Shown here: in pieces, positions 1 to 11,929 of the stretch
How positions within the stretch are numbered: the stretch's first letter is position 1
Layout of the letters: every line of letters starts with the position of its first letter
DNA from: Sinorhizobium chiapasense
GTDB lineage: Bacteria > Pseudomonadota > Alphaproteobacteria > Rhizobiales > Rhizobiaceae
Direction of reading: 5' to 3'
Assembly: GCF_036488675.1 (NCBI RefSeq)
Contig: NZ_CP133148.1
Coordinates: forward strand, 3,060,001-3,124,000
Length of the DNA stretch: 64,000 bases
Translations under genes and position numbers: made by a program
The notes under the pieces: model-generated
The model's database searches: none
Told to the model about the DNA's origin: nothing
What the model saw: the letters and a program-made list of their open reading frames with translations, nothing else

Positions 1-1
1 C

Positions 2-1492
2 GATGCGGACGCCGAAGCTCCAGCGGCAAGGACGGGCACCATCTATGGCTCCGATGTCGAATCCGAAGTGGCGCTGAAGACCGTCGACTTTCCGCTGAAG
101 GGATCAGGCTTGGCCTTCGGCCCATCCATGTCGCTCGACGAGGTGGAGGAAAACGTCCGCACCAATGGCTCGGTCCTGACGGAGGGCAATACGCAGGTTG
201 CTTCGCTCTTCTACGTCGACCCGCAACGCTTCGCTTCGGATGCAGGGGATCTCGATCTGATCCAGGGGCTGTCCGCCCGGATCGTCGAGGAGAACATGAG
301 CGTTTCGGCCTACGAGAACATCACCAAGCAGAGCACCGAATATGCCGACGACGTCATCCCCGTGCGCCGACCGACGCCGATCGCAACCGTGATGGTGAAT
401 GCCGGCTACGCCAAGGCGCAAGCCGAGGATGCCGGAAACTATATCGCAGAAGCACTCGGCGCCAAGGAACTGGCCGCCGGCGACGTCCTGCGCATCGGCA
501 TCATTCAGAAGGGTGAAGAGGCGCGCATCGTGCGCGCCACCATCTACTCGCGCAACCGTCACGTGCTCACCATGGCCGTCGACGACCGGGGCCATTTCGT
601 TCCGGGTGCCGAGCCGCCGAAACTCGATGCCGTCGCGACCGCCTTCGACGACAACGGCACGCCGGTCGTCACCAGCGGCCATGATCTGCCGCGCGTCTAC
701 GACGGTATCTATCGAGCCGCCCTCTCTTACGGCATGAATTCCGACATGGTGGCCCTGGTCGTCAAGCTGCTGGCAAGCAATGTCGATTTCCAGGCGCAGT
801 TGAAGCCGACGGACTCGCTCGAGGCGTTCTTCTCGGTCACCGACGAAAGCGGGCTCGCGACGGATGACTCCGAACTTCTCTATGTGAATGCCAAGTTCGG
901 CGACGCCGAAACCCGGTTCTACCGCTTCCAGGATCCGGACGACAATTCGATCGACTACTTCGACAAGGACGGCAAGAGCATCCGCCAGTTCCTCTTGCGC
1001 AATCCCGTTCCGAACGGCCATTTCCGTTCCGGTTTCGGTATGCGCCGCCACCCGATCCTCGGCTTCTCCCGCATGCATACGGGTGTTGACTGGTCGGCGC
1101 CGCGTGGCACGCCGATCATCGCCGCCGGCAATGGTACGGTCGAGAAAGCCGGCTGGGACTCCGGCGGCTACGGCAACCAGACGCTGATCCGCCATGCCAA
1201 CGGCTACGTCTCGTCCTACAATCACCAGAGCGCGATCTCCAAGAGCGTCAAGCCGGGCGCCAAGGTCGTCCAGGGCCAGGTGATCGGCTGGGTCGGCACG
1301 ACCGGACTTTCGACCGGCCCGCATCTCCACTACGAGCTGATCGTCAACGGCAACAAGGTGGACCCCCTGCGCATCCGCTTGCCCGGCGGCAAGTCGCTCA
1401 AAGGGGAAGCGTTGGCGACGTTCGAAAAGGAGCGCGAACGGATCGATGAACTCCTCGGCAAGGACGAGGGCAACGAAGTGGCGAGCAAGTAA
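2..1492 (+). CDS. M23 family metallopeptidase (5' end outside window)
   Basis: The frame is open to the left edge, so the gene starts upstream; about 496 codons are visible. The C-terminal third is a peptidase M23 (LytM/lysostaphin-like) domain: a zinc-ligand stretch MHTGVDWSAP near visible residue 358 and the HLHYEL motif near residue 441, with the usual GFGMRRHP lead-in. Family members cut peptidoglycan cross-links or activate amidases in the periplasm. The long N-terminal part is a typical rhizobial extension of unassigned fold; no membrane segment is visible in the part present. The gene faces clpB tail to tail across a shared hairpin terminator. An internal GTG at 68 exists, but the frame continues upstream in good coding sequence, so it is not taken as the start. 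Confidence 0.9.
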   Translation, partial: DADAEAPAARTGTIYGSDVESEVALKTVDFPLKGSGLAFGPSMSLDEVEENVRTNGSVLTEGNTQVASLFYVDPQRFASDAGDLDLIQGLSARIVEENMSVSAYENITKQSTEYADDVIPVRRPTPIATVMVNAGYAKAQAEDAGNYIAEALGAKELAAGDVLRIGIIQKGEEARIVRATIYSRNRHVLTMAVDDRGHFVPGAEPPKLDAVATAFDDNGTPVVTSGHDLPRVYDGIYRAALSYGMNSDMVALVVKLLASNVDFQAQLKPTDSLEAFFSVTDESGLATDDSELLYVNAKFGDAETRFYRFQDPDDNSIDYFDKDGKSIRQFLLRNPVPNGHFRSGFGMRRHPILGFSRMHTGVDWSAPRGTPIIAAGNGTVEKAGWDSGGYGNQTLIRHANGYVSSYNHQSAISKSVKPGAKVVQGQVIGWVGTTGLSTGPHLHYELIVNGNKVDPLRIRLPGGKSLKGEALATFEKERERIDELLGKDEGNEVASK

Positions 1493-1520
1493 CGCGCATC
1501 GCCGCACGGTCCACGCAAAA

Positions 1521-1550
1521 AGGCCGCCTTCCGGCGGCCTCTTCTTTCTT
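1521..1550. terminator. Bidirectional rho-independent terminator between M23 peptidase and clpB
   Basis: Perfect 8-bp stem (AGGCCGCC / GGCGGCCT, 1521-1528 and 1533-1540) with a TTCC loop. It is followed on the plus strand by a T-rich run and preceded by AAAA, which reads as a T run on the minus strand. It lies between the convergent stops at 1492 and 1562, so it can serve both genes. Confidence 0.8.
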
Positions 1551-1561
1551 GATCCTCTTCC

Positions 1562-4168
<2,607 letters not shown>

Positions 4169-4257
4169 TCTCTACCTCCATAGCCCGGCGAGCCCATCTT
4201 CGTGGCACTGGCCGGTGTTTCAGGATCAGGCTCCCGCATTCGGCAAGCCTGTCATTC

Positions 4258-4356
4258 CAGCGCCGCGCGTCTTATCAGACGCGCAAAGGTCGCTGACACT
4301 TTGAAATGCTGCATAATTTTATCCTTAGATCGATTTCGATCTAAGGAATTATGCAG
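4258..4356 (+). repeat. RIME-type repeat, full length
   Basis: Two adjacent palindromes typical of the family in this window: a G+C-rich arm starting CAGCGCCGCGCGTC and closing at GACGCGC...CGCTG, then an A+T-richer arm CTGCAT...CCTTAGATCG / CGATCTAAGG...ATGCAG. Plus orientation is defined here as the G+C-rich palindrome first. Confidence 0.85.
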
Positions 4357-4526
4357 TGAGAGCTCGTCCTCGCATTGCGCGTGATCAAGTCCTCGAACCG
4401 GAATATGGGACAGCATTTTCAGAAATTAAAGGGCCATGACGGAAGCCGCTTGGGATTGTCGACGGGTACATGGAGCGACCAGATTCCGGCAAAAAGCATC
4501 GCGGCCCGGCGCGCAAGCAGCTGACA

Positions 4527-4558
4527 TAAAAAAACCCGGCCGCCAAGCAGCCGGGTTT
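4527..4558 (-). terminator. Rho-independent terminator of DUF4167 gene
   Basis: Stem AACCCGGC (4533-4540) with GCCGGGTT (4550-4557). Read on the minus strand it is followed by a run of seven T, 50-75 nt after the DUF4167 stop codon. Confidence 0.85.
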
Positions 4559-4604
4559 TCAACAATCCGTGGGCAGACGCCCGTGGGCGCAACCGTGAAC
4601 GAGC

Positions 4605-5237
4605 TTATTCCGAGGTAGCAAGCGCCGGCGCATCGCCGGAAGCTTCTCCGCCCGCCGATGCTTCGTCCTGCGTGCGGCGCGGCTGACGGCGCGGGCGGCT
4701 CGCGCTGCGACGGCGAGAGGCCGGGCGGCTGGACGCGGACGCAGGCGTTTCCTCCTCCATTGCAACTTCGGCAGGTGTGCCTTCGATCACCGGCTGCGGA
4801 CCGGAACCGTCGATAACCGGCTGAGGCGCACTCACCGAGGGCGAGGCAGCAACAGAGGCGGGCGTTTCCTCGGCATAGACCTGATCCAGATCGTCCTGAT
4901 CGCGATCGATCACGTCCCTTTCCTGATAGTCCTGGCGCTCTTCACGCTGGAACCGATCCTGCATCTGCGCCTGCGCCGCCGCGATGATGCGGTTGTAGTG
5001 CTCGGCGTGCTGCAGGTAGTTTTCGGCCATGACGCGGTCGCCGGAGCTCTGGGCGTCGCGCGCAAGGGCGGCGTACTTCTCGGCGATGTGCTGGGCCGTA
5101 CCGCGAATCTTCACGTCGGGGCCGGAGCTGTCGTAAGTCCGCGTAAGCGGATTGGATCCCTTACGATTGTGATTGTTGTTTCCGTTATTGTTGTTATTCC
5201 GCCCACGGCCGCGCTTGTTTTGCTGTCCTGGCCTCAT
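4605..5237 (-). CDS. DUF4167 domain-containing protein
   Basis: The 210-aa protein begins MRPGQQNKRGRGR followed by an asparagine-rich tract, then a conserved helical segment (roughly residues 30-85: HIAEKYAALARDAQSSG and AENYLQHAEHYNRII), and ends in a long disordered, Arg/Ala/Ser-rich tail. This is the DUF4167 layout found across Rhizobiales; its function is not established. The basic, RG- and Asn-rich start suggests nucleic-acid binding, which is inference. The frame runs further upstream, but the ATG at 5237 begins the recognisable family N-terminus. The gene follows prfA-prmC on the same strand and has its own terminator. Confidence 0.85.
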   Translation of the reverse strand: MRPGQQNKRGRGRNNNNNGNNNHNRKGSNPLTRTYDSSGPDVKIRGTAQHIAEKYAALARDAQSSGDRVMAENYLQHAEHYNRIIAAAQAQMQDRFQREERQDYQERDVIDRDQDDLDQVYAEETPASVAASPSVSAPQPVIDGSGPQPVIEGTPAEVAMEEETPASASSRPASRRRSASRPRRQPRRTQDEASAGGEASGDAPALATSE

Positions 5238-5510
5238 AGTACATTCACCCGAATTTTCTTGATAATGATGATCATATGGTTCCGCATCCCGGCCGGATCT
5301 GTCCGCGCCCGAGAAAACACGCGCCGCAACAGACCGCATATCGCGATCTCGGCGCCGGCTGACGTCAAATTAACAGGTACCCGCACGAGGCACTGTCGAA
5401 CCCTAGCAACTCTTTCTTGAGAGCAATCCCCGTGGCCAGGTCATACCGGAGCGAATCTTTGGTCGATGACCTTACTGCCCAGTGCGCGGGGGCAAACTAG
5501 CCCGCTTCCT

Positions 5511-6452
5511 TTAGGATTCCAAGCCCTTTCTTTGCCCTTCGAGAAAAGAGATGCGCCGATGCAGCATTTTTTCAACGATCACTGCCGCATTCTCTGTCCG
5601 CTTGAACACGAGGACCCGGTCGTTGCCGCCAAGATCCTTCGCGCTGTCGTGCAAACGCAACCCTTGCGCCGCGAAAAGCGCCGTTACCGCCTGCTTTTGA
5701 TCGAAACCGATTTCCAAGCCTATTACGCCGTCTGCTTCAAGATGACGATCAGCGTGAAGGGCGATGGCACGATAGGCATTCAGCCCGTCGTCTCCGCCAT
5801 CGAGAGCAGCGGCCGGATCATGGTATTTCACTTCCGGCTCAAGCTCATCAACGACTCTGGACCGGATATAAGGCGGATTTGAGACGATTACGTCGAACCG
5901 CCCCTCCACCTTCCCGAACCAGTTGCTCCGAAGCGTCTGGAACCGTCCAGCTAGACCATTGCGCTCCGCGTTGTCGCGCGCAGTTGCCAAGGCATCTTCG
6001 GATATATCGGTACCAAGGCCGCGCGCTTCAAGTATCTGAGCGAGGAGAGCGAGACAGATCGCCCCTGTTCCAGTGCCGAGATCGACGATCCGGCAGGCGC
6101 CCTTGCTGGCGACAATCCGCCGCATATGCGGGACCATGCAATCGACCAGCGTCTCCGTGTCCGGTCGCGGTTCGAGCGTGTCCTTCGAGAGCTTGAAGGT
6201 CAGTCCGTAGAACTCTCTTTCGCCCAGGATACGGTAGACCGGCTCTCGCGCTGCGCGACGGTCGATGGCGGCACGGACGCGCGCCGCGACGGTGTCGTCG
6301 ACCGCCTCCCCTCCTTGCGCCATCAAGGCGGCGAGCGAAAGCCCGAGCAGCCCCGAAATCAGATGCCGCGCATCGAGCGCCGCAGTCTCGATACCGGCGG
6401 CCTTCAACCTGTCGCGGCTTTCTGCAAGAAGGCGGTCAAGCGTCTCGGACAT
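5511..6452 (-). CDS. prmC: Peptide chain release factor N5-glutamine methyltransferase PrmC
   Basis: This 313-aa class I SAM methyltransferase has the N-terminal helical domain, the glycine motif VDLGTGTGA (about residue 120) and the diagnostic NPPY motif (IVSNPPYIRS, about residue 190) that binds the substrate glutamine amide. PrmC methylates the GGQ glutamine of release factors. It lies 6 nt after prfA, whose product is its substrate, so the two are almost surely co-transcribed and functionally paired. Length is normal. Confidence 0.96.
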   Translation of the reverse strand: MSETLDRLLAESRDRLKAAGIETAALDARHLISGLLGLSLAALMAQGGEAVDDTVAARVRAAIDRRAAREPVYRILGEREFYGLTFKLSKDTLEPRPDTETLVDCMVPHMRRIVASKGACRIVDLGTGTGAICLALLAQILEARGLGTDISEDALATARDNAERNGLAGRFQTLRSNWFGKVEGRFDVIVSNPPYIRSRVVDELEPEVKYHDPAAALDGGDDGLNAYRAIALHADRHLEADGVIGLEIGFDQKQAVTALFAAQGLRLHDSAKDLGGNDRVLVFKRTENAAVIVEKMLHRRISFLEGQRKGLES

Positions 6453-6458
6453 TACGGC

Positions 6459-7541
6459 TCAGCCCTGCTGCTCGCCGAGAAGCGCGAGTTGGCTCGCCTG
6501 ATAATCCGCCAGCAGCGCATCCACAACCTCGTCGATCTCTCCTTCCATCATCCGGTCGAGCTTGTAGACCGTCAGGTTGATGCGATGATCCGTGATGCGC
6601 CCTTGCGGGAAATTATAGGTGCGAATGCGCTCCGAGCGATCGCCGGAACCCACCTGGCTCTTGCGATCCGCCGACCGCTCGCTGTCGGCACGCTGGCGCT
6701 CCATGTCAAAGAGCCGCGAGCGCAGCACCTGCATCGCCTTGGCGCGGTTCTGATGCTGCGATTTCTCCGAACTCGTGACGACGATGCCTGTCGGAATATG
6801 GGTGATACGGACCGCCGAGTCGGTCGTGTTGACGTGCTGGCCGCCAGCGCCCGAAGACCGCATCGTATCGATGCGGATATCCTCGGGGCGGATTTCGATA
6901 TCGATCTCCTCAGCCTCGGGCAGTACCGCAACGGTCGCAGCGGAGGTATGGATGCGACCGCTCGCCTCGGTCTCCGGCACGCGCTGCACCCGGTGGACGC
7001 CGGATTCGAACTTCAATCGCGAGAAAACACCACGACCCGACACGGTGGCGATGATTTCCTTGTAACCGCCGGCCTCGCCTTCGCTCGCTGATAGGACCTC
7101 GACGCGCCAGCCCTTTGTCGAAGCATAGCGTTCGTACATTCGGAAGAGGTCGCCGGCAAAGAGTGCCGCCTCCGAGCCGCCCGTGCCGGCGCGGATTTCA
7201 AGGATCGCACTTTTTTCGTCAGCCGCGTCCTTCGGCAGGAGCAGGATCTGAATTTCCTGCTCGAGCGCCTCGATCTGCTCCTCGACCTCGGGCTTTTCCA
7301 TCTCCGCGAGGTCGCGCATCTCCTTATCCGTCGTCCGGTCGGAGAGCATTGCGTCGATGTCGGCAAGCTCGGCCGTCGCCTTCTCGTAGGCACGGATCTT
7401 CGTCACGACCGGTTGCAACTCGGAATATTCCGAGGCCAGTTTCACATAGACGTCCGCCGCCGGTCCGGCCGACATGCGAGCTTCGATTTCACCGAACCTG
7501 CGCTCCAGTTCGCGCATCTTTTCAACGGGAAGCTTTGCCAA
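6459..7541 (-). CDS. prfA: Peptide chain release factor 1
   Basis: The 360-aa RF1 carries the GGQ motif (GAGGQHVN, about residue 230), which triggers peptidyl-tRNA hydrolysis at UAA/UAG codons, within a conserved RF-1 domain. No ATG lies in the right place. I chose the TTG at 7541, giving MAKLPVEKM, because a GGAG Shine-Dalgarno sits 5-6 nt upstream and the length then equals the usual 360 aa. An in-frame TTG at 7553 overlaps that Shine-Dalgarno and is less likely. A RIME repeat lies about 50 nt upstream, so the promoter may be in or beyond it. First gene of the prfA-prmC pair. Confidence 0.95.
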   Translation of the reverse strand: MAKLPVEKMRELERRFGEIEARMSAGPAADVYVKLASEYSELQPVVTKIRAYEKATAELADIDAMLSDRTTDKEMRDLAEMEKPEVEEQIEALEQEIQILLLPKDAADEKSAILEIRAGTGGSEAALFAGDLFRMYERYASTKGWRVEVLSASEGEAGGYKEIIATVSGRGVFSRLKFESGVHRVQRVPETEASGRIHTSAATVAVLPEAEEIDIEIRPEDIRIDTMRSSGAGGQHVNTTDSAVRITHIPTGIVVTSSEKSQHQNRAKAMQVLRSRLFDMERQRADSERSADRKSQVGSGDRSERIRTYNFPQGRITDHRINLTVYKLDRMMEGEIDEVVDALLADYQASQLALLGEQQG

Positions 7542-7591
7542 ATGTAACTCCAAATGCGTTCGCCCCGCCCGGTTCCATCCGGGCGTGCCTA

Positions 7592-7692
7592 CTGCATGAT
7601 TCCTTAGATCGGAAGCGATTTAAGGACAAAATCATGCAGCAACTCAAAGCTCTACAGCGACCTTCGCGCGTCTGATTAGACGCGCGGCGCTG
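7592..7692 (-). repeat. RIME-type repeat, full length
   Basis: Inverse-orientation copy: CTGCATGATTCCTTAGATCG palindrome first, ending with GACGCGCGGCGCTG. It fills most of the 170-bp gap between ptsP (stop at 7713) and prfA. Confidence 0.85.
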
Positions 7693-7712
7693 TAAGGACG
7701 CTTCAATCTTGT

Positions 7713-9980
7713 CTAAACCGGTATGCCGTTCGCCGCTGCGAAATCGACAAGGAGCTGCCGAACCGACGTTTGGCACTTCACGTCGTCGAGCGCAGCTTCC
7801 AGGATCTCGGCCAACTTGCCGGCATCGAGGGCCAAAAGCATCGCCTTGACCGGCCCGACTGCGGTCGGCGACATCGACACCGAGCGGAAACCGAGGCCGA
7901 GCAGCGCCATCGCCGACAACGGCTTGCTCGCCATTTCGCCGCAGAGCGTGACCGGCGTGTCGTTGCGCTCGCCGGCCCTGACGATATCGCGCAGGATACG
8001 CAGGAATGGCCGGTCGAGAATGTCGAAACGATCGGACACGCGGGCGTTGCCGCGGTCGACGGCCATCGCGAACTGGAAGAGATCATTCGAGCCGACCGAA
8101 ACGAAATCCACCTCGGCCATCAGTTCGTCGAGCTGCCACATCAGCGCCGGAACTTCCAGCATCGCACCGAACTGCAGCTTGCGCGGCAACTGCTCGCCAA
8201 GCTTCGACTGGCGCTCGATCTCCTTCTGCAAAAGTTCGCGCGCGATCTTGAGCTCGGAGACTTCCGTCACCATCGGCAGCATCAGCTTGAGCTCGGCGCC
8301 GGCCGCCGCCCTCAGCATCGCCCTCAACTGCGTGCGCAGCAGCCCGGGCCGGTCGAGGGAAAGCCGGATCGCGCGCCAGCCGAGCGCCGGGTTTTCCTCT
8401 TCCGCCGCGCGGAAATAGGGTACGACCTTGTCACCACCGATGTCGAGCGTGCGGAAGGTTACCGGCTTGCCACCCGTCTGCTTCAGCACGCTGCGATAGA
8501 AGGCCTCCTGTTCCTCTGCCTTCGGCATGGTCGAAGCGATCATGAATTGCAGCTCTGTGCGGAAAAGGCCGATGCCTTCGGCTCCCGCCTCGTTCAGATG
8601 CGGCAGATCGACAAGCAGGCCGGCGTTCATCTGCAGCGTGATGCGCTCGCCATCCTTCGTCAGCGGCTCGACATCTTTCAGCGCGCGAAACTGGGCTTGC
8701 CGGCGGGCACGGAACCGCACCTTCTCCTCATAGGCCCGCTGCAGGTCGGCCAATGGCCGCAAATGCACCTTCGCATCGTCGCCGTCGACGATGATCGCGT
8801 CACGGTTTTCCGCAAGCGCCACGGCACCTGCCGCCTGGCCCACGACAGGAATCCCCATGGCGCGGGCGACAATCACCACGTGGCTCGTGACCGCGCCCTC
8901 TTCAAGGACCAGGCCGCGCACTCTCTCTCGCGGATAGTCGAGCAGCTCGGCCGCACCCATAGCGCGGGCGACGATGATCGCGTCGTTGGGGAAATCGGCT
9001 GCCGAAAGCCGGGCGCCGTAGCCGGAAAGCTGGCGCAACAGCCGGTTGGCAAGGTCGTCGAAATCGTGCATGCGCTCGCGGAGATAGGGATCCGTGAGCC
9101 GGATCATTCGCGCCTTGGTTTCGCTCTGGACGCGTTCGACGGCCGCTTCCGCCGTCAGACCGTTGCGGATCGCTTCCTCAAGCTTCCTCACCCAGCCGCG
9201 GTCGTGAGCGAACATCCGATAGGTTTCCAGCACCGCCCGATGCTCGCCCTCCATCGACACGTCACGGCGCGACAGCATATCGTCGATCGAGATGCGGAGT
9301 GACCCGAGCGCCTCTGCGAGGCGCTGCAGTTCCTGTTCGGTGTCCTCGTTGAGCAGGTTCGTGACGACGATTCTCGGCTCGTGCAGCACGACGTAACCGA
9401 GGCCTATGCCTTCGCCAAAGCTGTTGCCTTCGATCGAGACCGGGCGCGAAAGATCGAGTTCGAGCCCCGGCTTGGTGATCTTCTTCAATTCGCCGGTCGC
9501 CACCATCTCGGCGAGAACCATCGCCGTCGTTTCCAGCGCCTCGACCTCGTCCTCGCGATAGTTGCGCATCGCCTTGTTCTGGACGACGAGAACGCCGAGC
9601 GCGCGTCCCGTGCGCAGAATCGGCACGCCGAGGAAGGAGTGGTAGATCTCTTCGCCCGTCTCCGGCAGGTAGGTGAAGGCCGGATGCGACTGCGCATCGG
9701 AAAGATTGAGCGGTCGCGCCGAGGCGGCGATCGTACCGACGAGACCTTGCCCCATCTTCAACTGCGCCAGGTGGACCGCGGTCTTGTTCAGACCTTCGGT
9801 GGCGTAAAGTTCGAGCACGCCATCCGAACGCAGCACGTAGACGGAGCACACTTCCGCGACCATGTTCTGTGCGATCTGGCGCACGATCCGGTCCAGGCGC
9901 TCCTGCGGCTCAAGCGGTTCCGCCATGAGCTCGCGCAACCGCTTGAGGAGAACGCGCGGACCTGCGGAAAGGTCTCTCAT
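7713..9980 (-). CDS. ptsP: Phosphoenolpyruvate-protein phosphotransferase PtsP (EI-Ntr)
   Basis: The 755-aa protein has an N-terminal GAF domain (about residues 15-150) joined to a complete enzyme I module. The swivelling His domain holds the phosphorylated histidine in GAVTSHVVIVARAMGIP (about residue 366), and the PEP-binding barrel ends with the catalytic cysteine in LCGEMASKP (about residue 678). The GAF domain marks the nitrogen-type EI, which passes phosphate to NPr and EIIA-Ntr to regulate nitrogen, potassium and polymer metabolism rather than to import sugar. It sits directly downstream of lysC on the same strand, a pairing common in Rhizobiales. A GGAGA Shine-Dalgarno precedes the ATG. 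Confidence 0.96.
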   Translation of the reverse strand: MRDLSAGPRVLLKRLRELMAEPLEPQERLDRIVRQIAQNMVAEVCSVYVLRSDGVLELYATEGLNKTAVHLAQLKMGQGLVGTIAASARPLNLSDAQSHPAFTYLPETGEEIYHSFLGVPILRTGRALGVLVVQNKAMRNYREDEVEALETTAMVLAEMVATGELKKITKPGLELDLSRPVSIEGNSFGEGIGLGYVVLHEPRIVVTNLLNEDTEQELQRLAEALGSLRISIDDMLSRRDVSMEGEHRAVLETYRMFAHDRGWVRKLEEAIRNGLTAEAAVERVQSETKARMIRLTDPYLRERMHDFDDLANRLLRQLSGYGARLSAADFPNDAIIVARAMGAAELLDYPRERVRGLVLEEGAVTSHVVIVARAMGIPVVGQAAGAVALAENRDAIIVDGDDAKVHLRPLADLQRAYEEKVRFRARRQAQFRALKDVEPLTKDGERITLQMNAGLLVDLPHLNEAGAEGIGLFRTELQFMIASTMPKAEEQEAFYRSVLKQTGGKPVTFRTLDIGGDKVVPYFRAAEEENPALGWRAIRLSLDRPGLLRTQLRAMLRAAAGAELKLMLPMVTEVSELKIARELLQKEIERQSKLGEQLPRKLQFGAMLEVPALMWQLDELMAEVDFVSVGSNDLFQFAMAVDRGNARVSDRFDILDRPFLRILRDIVRAGERNDTPVTLCGEMASKPLSAMALLGLGFRSVSMSPTAVGPVKAMLLALDAGKLAEILEAALDDVKCQTSVRQLLVDFAAANGIPV

Positions 9981-10072
9981 CGCGTAAGGTCTCCAGAATA
10001 AGAATTACCGACGACATACATCCGGACCCACGGCCCTTCGAGCCGCGAATCCCAAATCGAAATGTCTACTGT

Positions 10073-11347
10073 TTAACTCTTATCCAGACCGTAGGCGGAA
10101 TGCAAAGTGCGAACCGCCAATTCAGCGTATGGACCGTCGATCAGGATGGATATCTTGATCTCCGACGTGGTGATCGCCTTGATGTTGATTCCCTTGTCGG
10201 CAAGCGCCCGGAAGGCGGATGCGGCGACGCCGGCATGGCTGCGCATGCCGATGCCGATCACCGAGACCTTGACGAGGCCGGATTCCGACTGCGCGACGTC
10301 GTAGCCGATCTTTTCCTTGTTGTCGGAAAGCACCTTCAACGCCTTGTCGACATCGCCGGAGGGAACGGTGAAGGTCATGTCCGTCTTCGAGCCGTCTTCC
10401 GAGATGTTCTGTACGATCATGTCGACGTTGATATGGGCTTCCGCCAGCGGACCGAAGATTGCGGCGGAAACGCCCGGCCGGTCTGCCAGACGGCGCAGCG
10501 AAATCTGGGCTTCATCCTTGGCATAGGCAATGCCGGTTACGACTTCCTGTTCCACGATCTCATCCTCATCACAAATCAGCGTTCCGGGCGGGTTCAGAAG
10601 GTCACCCATGCCCGGCGCATCGGGATCCTCGAAAGAAGAGCGCACGAAGGTGCGAACCTTGTGCACCATGGCGAGCTCGACCGAGCGCACCTGCAGCACT
10701 TTCGCGCCGAGCGAGGCCATTTCCAGCATTTCCTCGAAGGCGATTTTCTTCAGCCGGCGCGCCTTGGGCTCGATCCGCGGGTCGGTCGTGTAGACGCCAT
10801 CGACATCCGTGTAGATGTCGCAGCGGTCGGCCCTGACGGCGGCGGCGATCGCGACCGCCGAAGTGTCGGACCCACCGCGCCCGAGCGTCGCCATCCGATT
10901 GTCCGGACCGAGGCCCTGGAAGCCGGCGATCACCGCCACCTGGCCCTCGCCCATGCGGCGAATGATGTCGGCGCCTTCGATGTCGAGGATGCGGGCAGCG
11001 CCGTGGGCGCTGTCGGTCTTGATCGGAATCTGCCAACCCTGCCAGGAGCGCGCGTTGATGTTCATCGATTGCAGCGCGATCGCGAGCAGCCCGGAGGTCA
11101 CCTGCTCGCCGGAGGCGACGACGGCATCGTATTCACGCGCGTCGTAGAACGGGGCGTTCGAACCGGCGACCTTCGGCATGTTTTCCACCCAGCCGACCAG
11201 TTCGTTGGTCTTGCCGGACATGGCGGAAACGACGACGGCAACCTCGTGGCCGGCATCGACTTCACGTTTCACATGGCGGGCGACATTGTAGATGCGTTCC
11301 AAATTTGCGACGGACGTTCCGCCGAATTTCATCACGATGCGTGCCAT
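10073..11347 (-). CDS. lysC: Aspartate kinase
   Basis: The 424-aa monofunctional aspartokinase begins MARIVMKFGGTSVAN, where KFGGTS is the ATP-binding start of the kinase fold. The last ~160 residues form tandem ACT domains, expected to carry lysine/threonine feedback control. It phosphorylates aspartate, the first step to lysine, threonine, methionine and diaminopimelate, linking it to lysA at 42.7 kb. It lies upstream of ptsP with a 92-bp gap. Length is normal for the alpha/beta-overlapping class. Confidence 0.96.
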   Translation of the reverse strand: MARIVMKFGGTSVANLERIYNVARHVKREVDAGHEVAVVVSAMSGKTNELVGWVENMPKVAGSNAPFYDAREYDAVVASGEQVTSGLLAIALQSMNINARSWQGWQIPIKTDSAHGAARILDIEGADIIRRMGEGQVAVIAGFQGLGPDNRMATLGRGGSDTSAVAIAAAVRADRCDIYTDVDGVYTTDPRIEPKARRLKKIAFEEMLEMASLGAKVLQVRSVELAMVHKVRTFVRSSFEDPDAPGMGDLLNPPGTLICDEDEIVEQEVVTGIAYAKDEAQISLRRLADRPGVSAAIFGPLAEAHINVDMIVQNISEDGSKTDMTFTVPSGDVDKALKVLSDNKEKIGYDVAQSESGLVKVSVIGIGMRSHAGVAASAFRALADKGINIKAITTSEIKISILIDGPYAELAVRTLHSAYGLDKS

Positions 11348-11929
11348 TTCGCCTCTACCGGTACCGATGTTTGCGCGCGAGCGCGCGACAGGGAAAGCGT
11401 CCCCGCCGGCGCCTGACGATCAAAAAGCTTGGGACTTCTCGGACATCGGCCAGTCACCGCTTCGGGGAGCGGAAAGTCGCGGCGTCTCTTAGCGGATCAA
11501 CGGACGACGTGCAATGGCAAGGCGACGGAATGGCGAGGTTCCAGGAGGTGTTGGAACCGGCCCCCCGACCCCTCGTCGCGCCCAGGTTGAAAATCTTTGT
11601 CGGCGGTGCTAACAAGGCGCCGCAACTCAATTGATGAAGGGAGGGCTGCGCGTGATCACTTATTTCCGGCACCACCGCCAGCGTGGCCCCGTCTCAGCCC
11701 TGCAAACGCGTTTGCAGGGCTGACCAGAGACTGAATCTCATTCTCATCGCTTCCTGGTCTGCCCAGTCGTCGTGCGGCGCCGAACGATATGGTTCGTGGC
11801 ACCGCTCATCGTCACCAAACCGAGCCGTGTGGCCCCAAGTAACGCGCTGACGTTCGTATCCGGCCACCCACTTTCCTCTCCAGCATTGCCGGAAGCGGGA
11901 GCACAGCTCGGCCAGTCCAGAGAACGACA
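11348..11929. other. Long intergenic gap with 28-bp palindrome
   Basis: These 582 bp lie between the divergent lysC and the ABC-F gene and have no convincing ORF on either strand; the open frames present lack family matches and Shine-Dalgarno signals. The notable content is a perfect inverted repeat at 11695-11722. The lysC promoter is expected near 11350-11450. Confidence 0.6.
11695..11722. promoter_or_regulatory. 28-bp perfect palindrome, possible operator
   Basis: Two 14-nt arms, CAGCCCTGCAAACG and its exact complement CGTTTGCAGGGCTG, meet without a spacer. The core TGCAAACGCGTTTGCA resembles LacI/GalR-type operators (inverted repeats centred on CG). Flanking GTCTC/GAGAC extend the symmetry with a small asymmetry. 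It could instead be an RNA hairpin. No T run follows, so it is not a typical terminator. Confidence 0.4.

Larger units (their letters stand above)
4169..4604. other. Intergenic region upstream of clpB
   Basis: This stretch of about 436 bp has no credible gene. It holds one full RIME repeat (4258-4356) and the DUF4167 terminator (4527-4558). The clpB promoter should lie here, but I could not identify a clear -35/-10 pair. Confidence 0.6.

Noticed and set aside
4258..4356. RIME hairpins considered as rho-independent terminators or sRNAs
   Set aside because: They lack the T run, recur in both orientations at unrelated genes, and share sequence with other copies; repeat-element origin is simpler.
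4169..4450. Heat-shock (sigma-32) promoter of clpB
   Set aside because: Only weak partial matches to CTTG...CYTAT-type boxes with wrong spacing were found, so no site is reported.
5466..5882. Plus-strand frame over prmC
   Set aside because: Complement of a clear PrmC reading frame; no ribosome-binding site or family motif.
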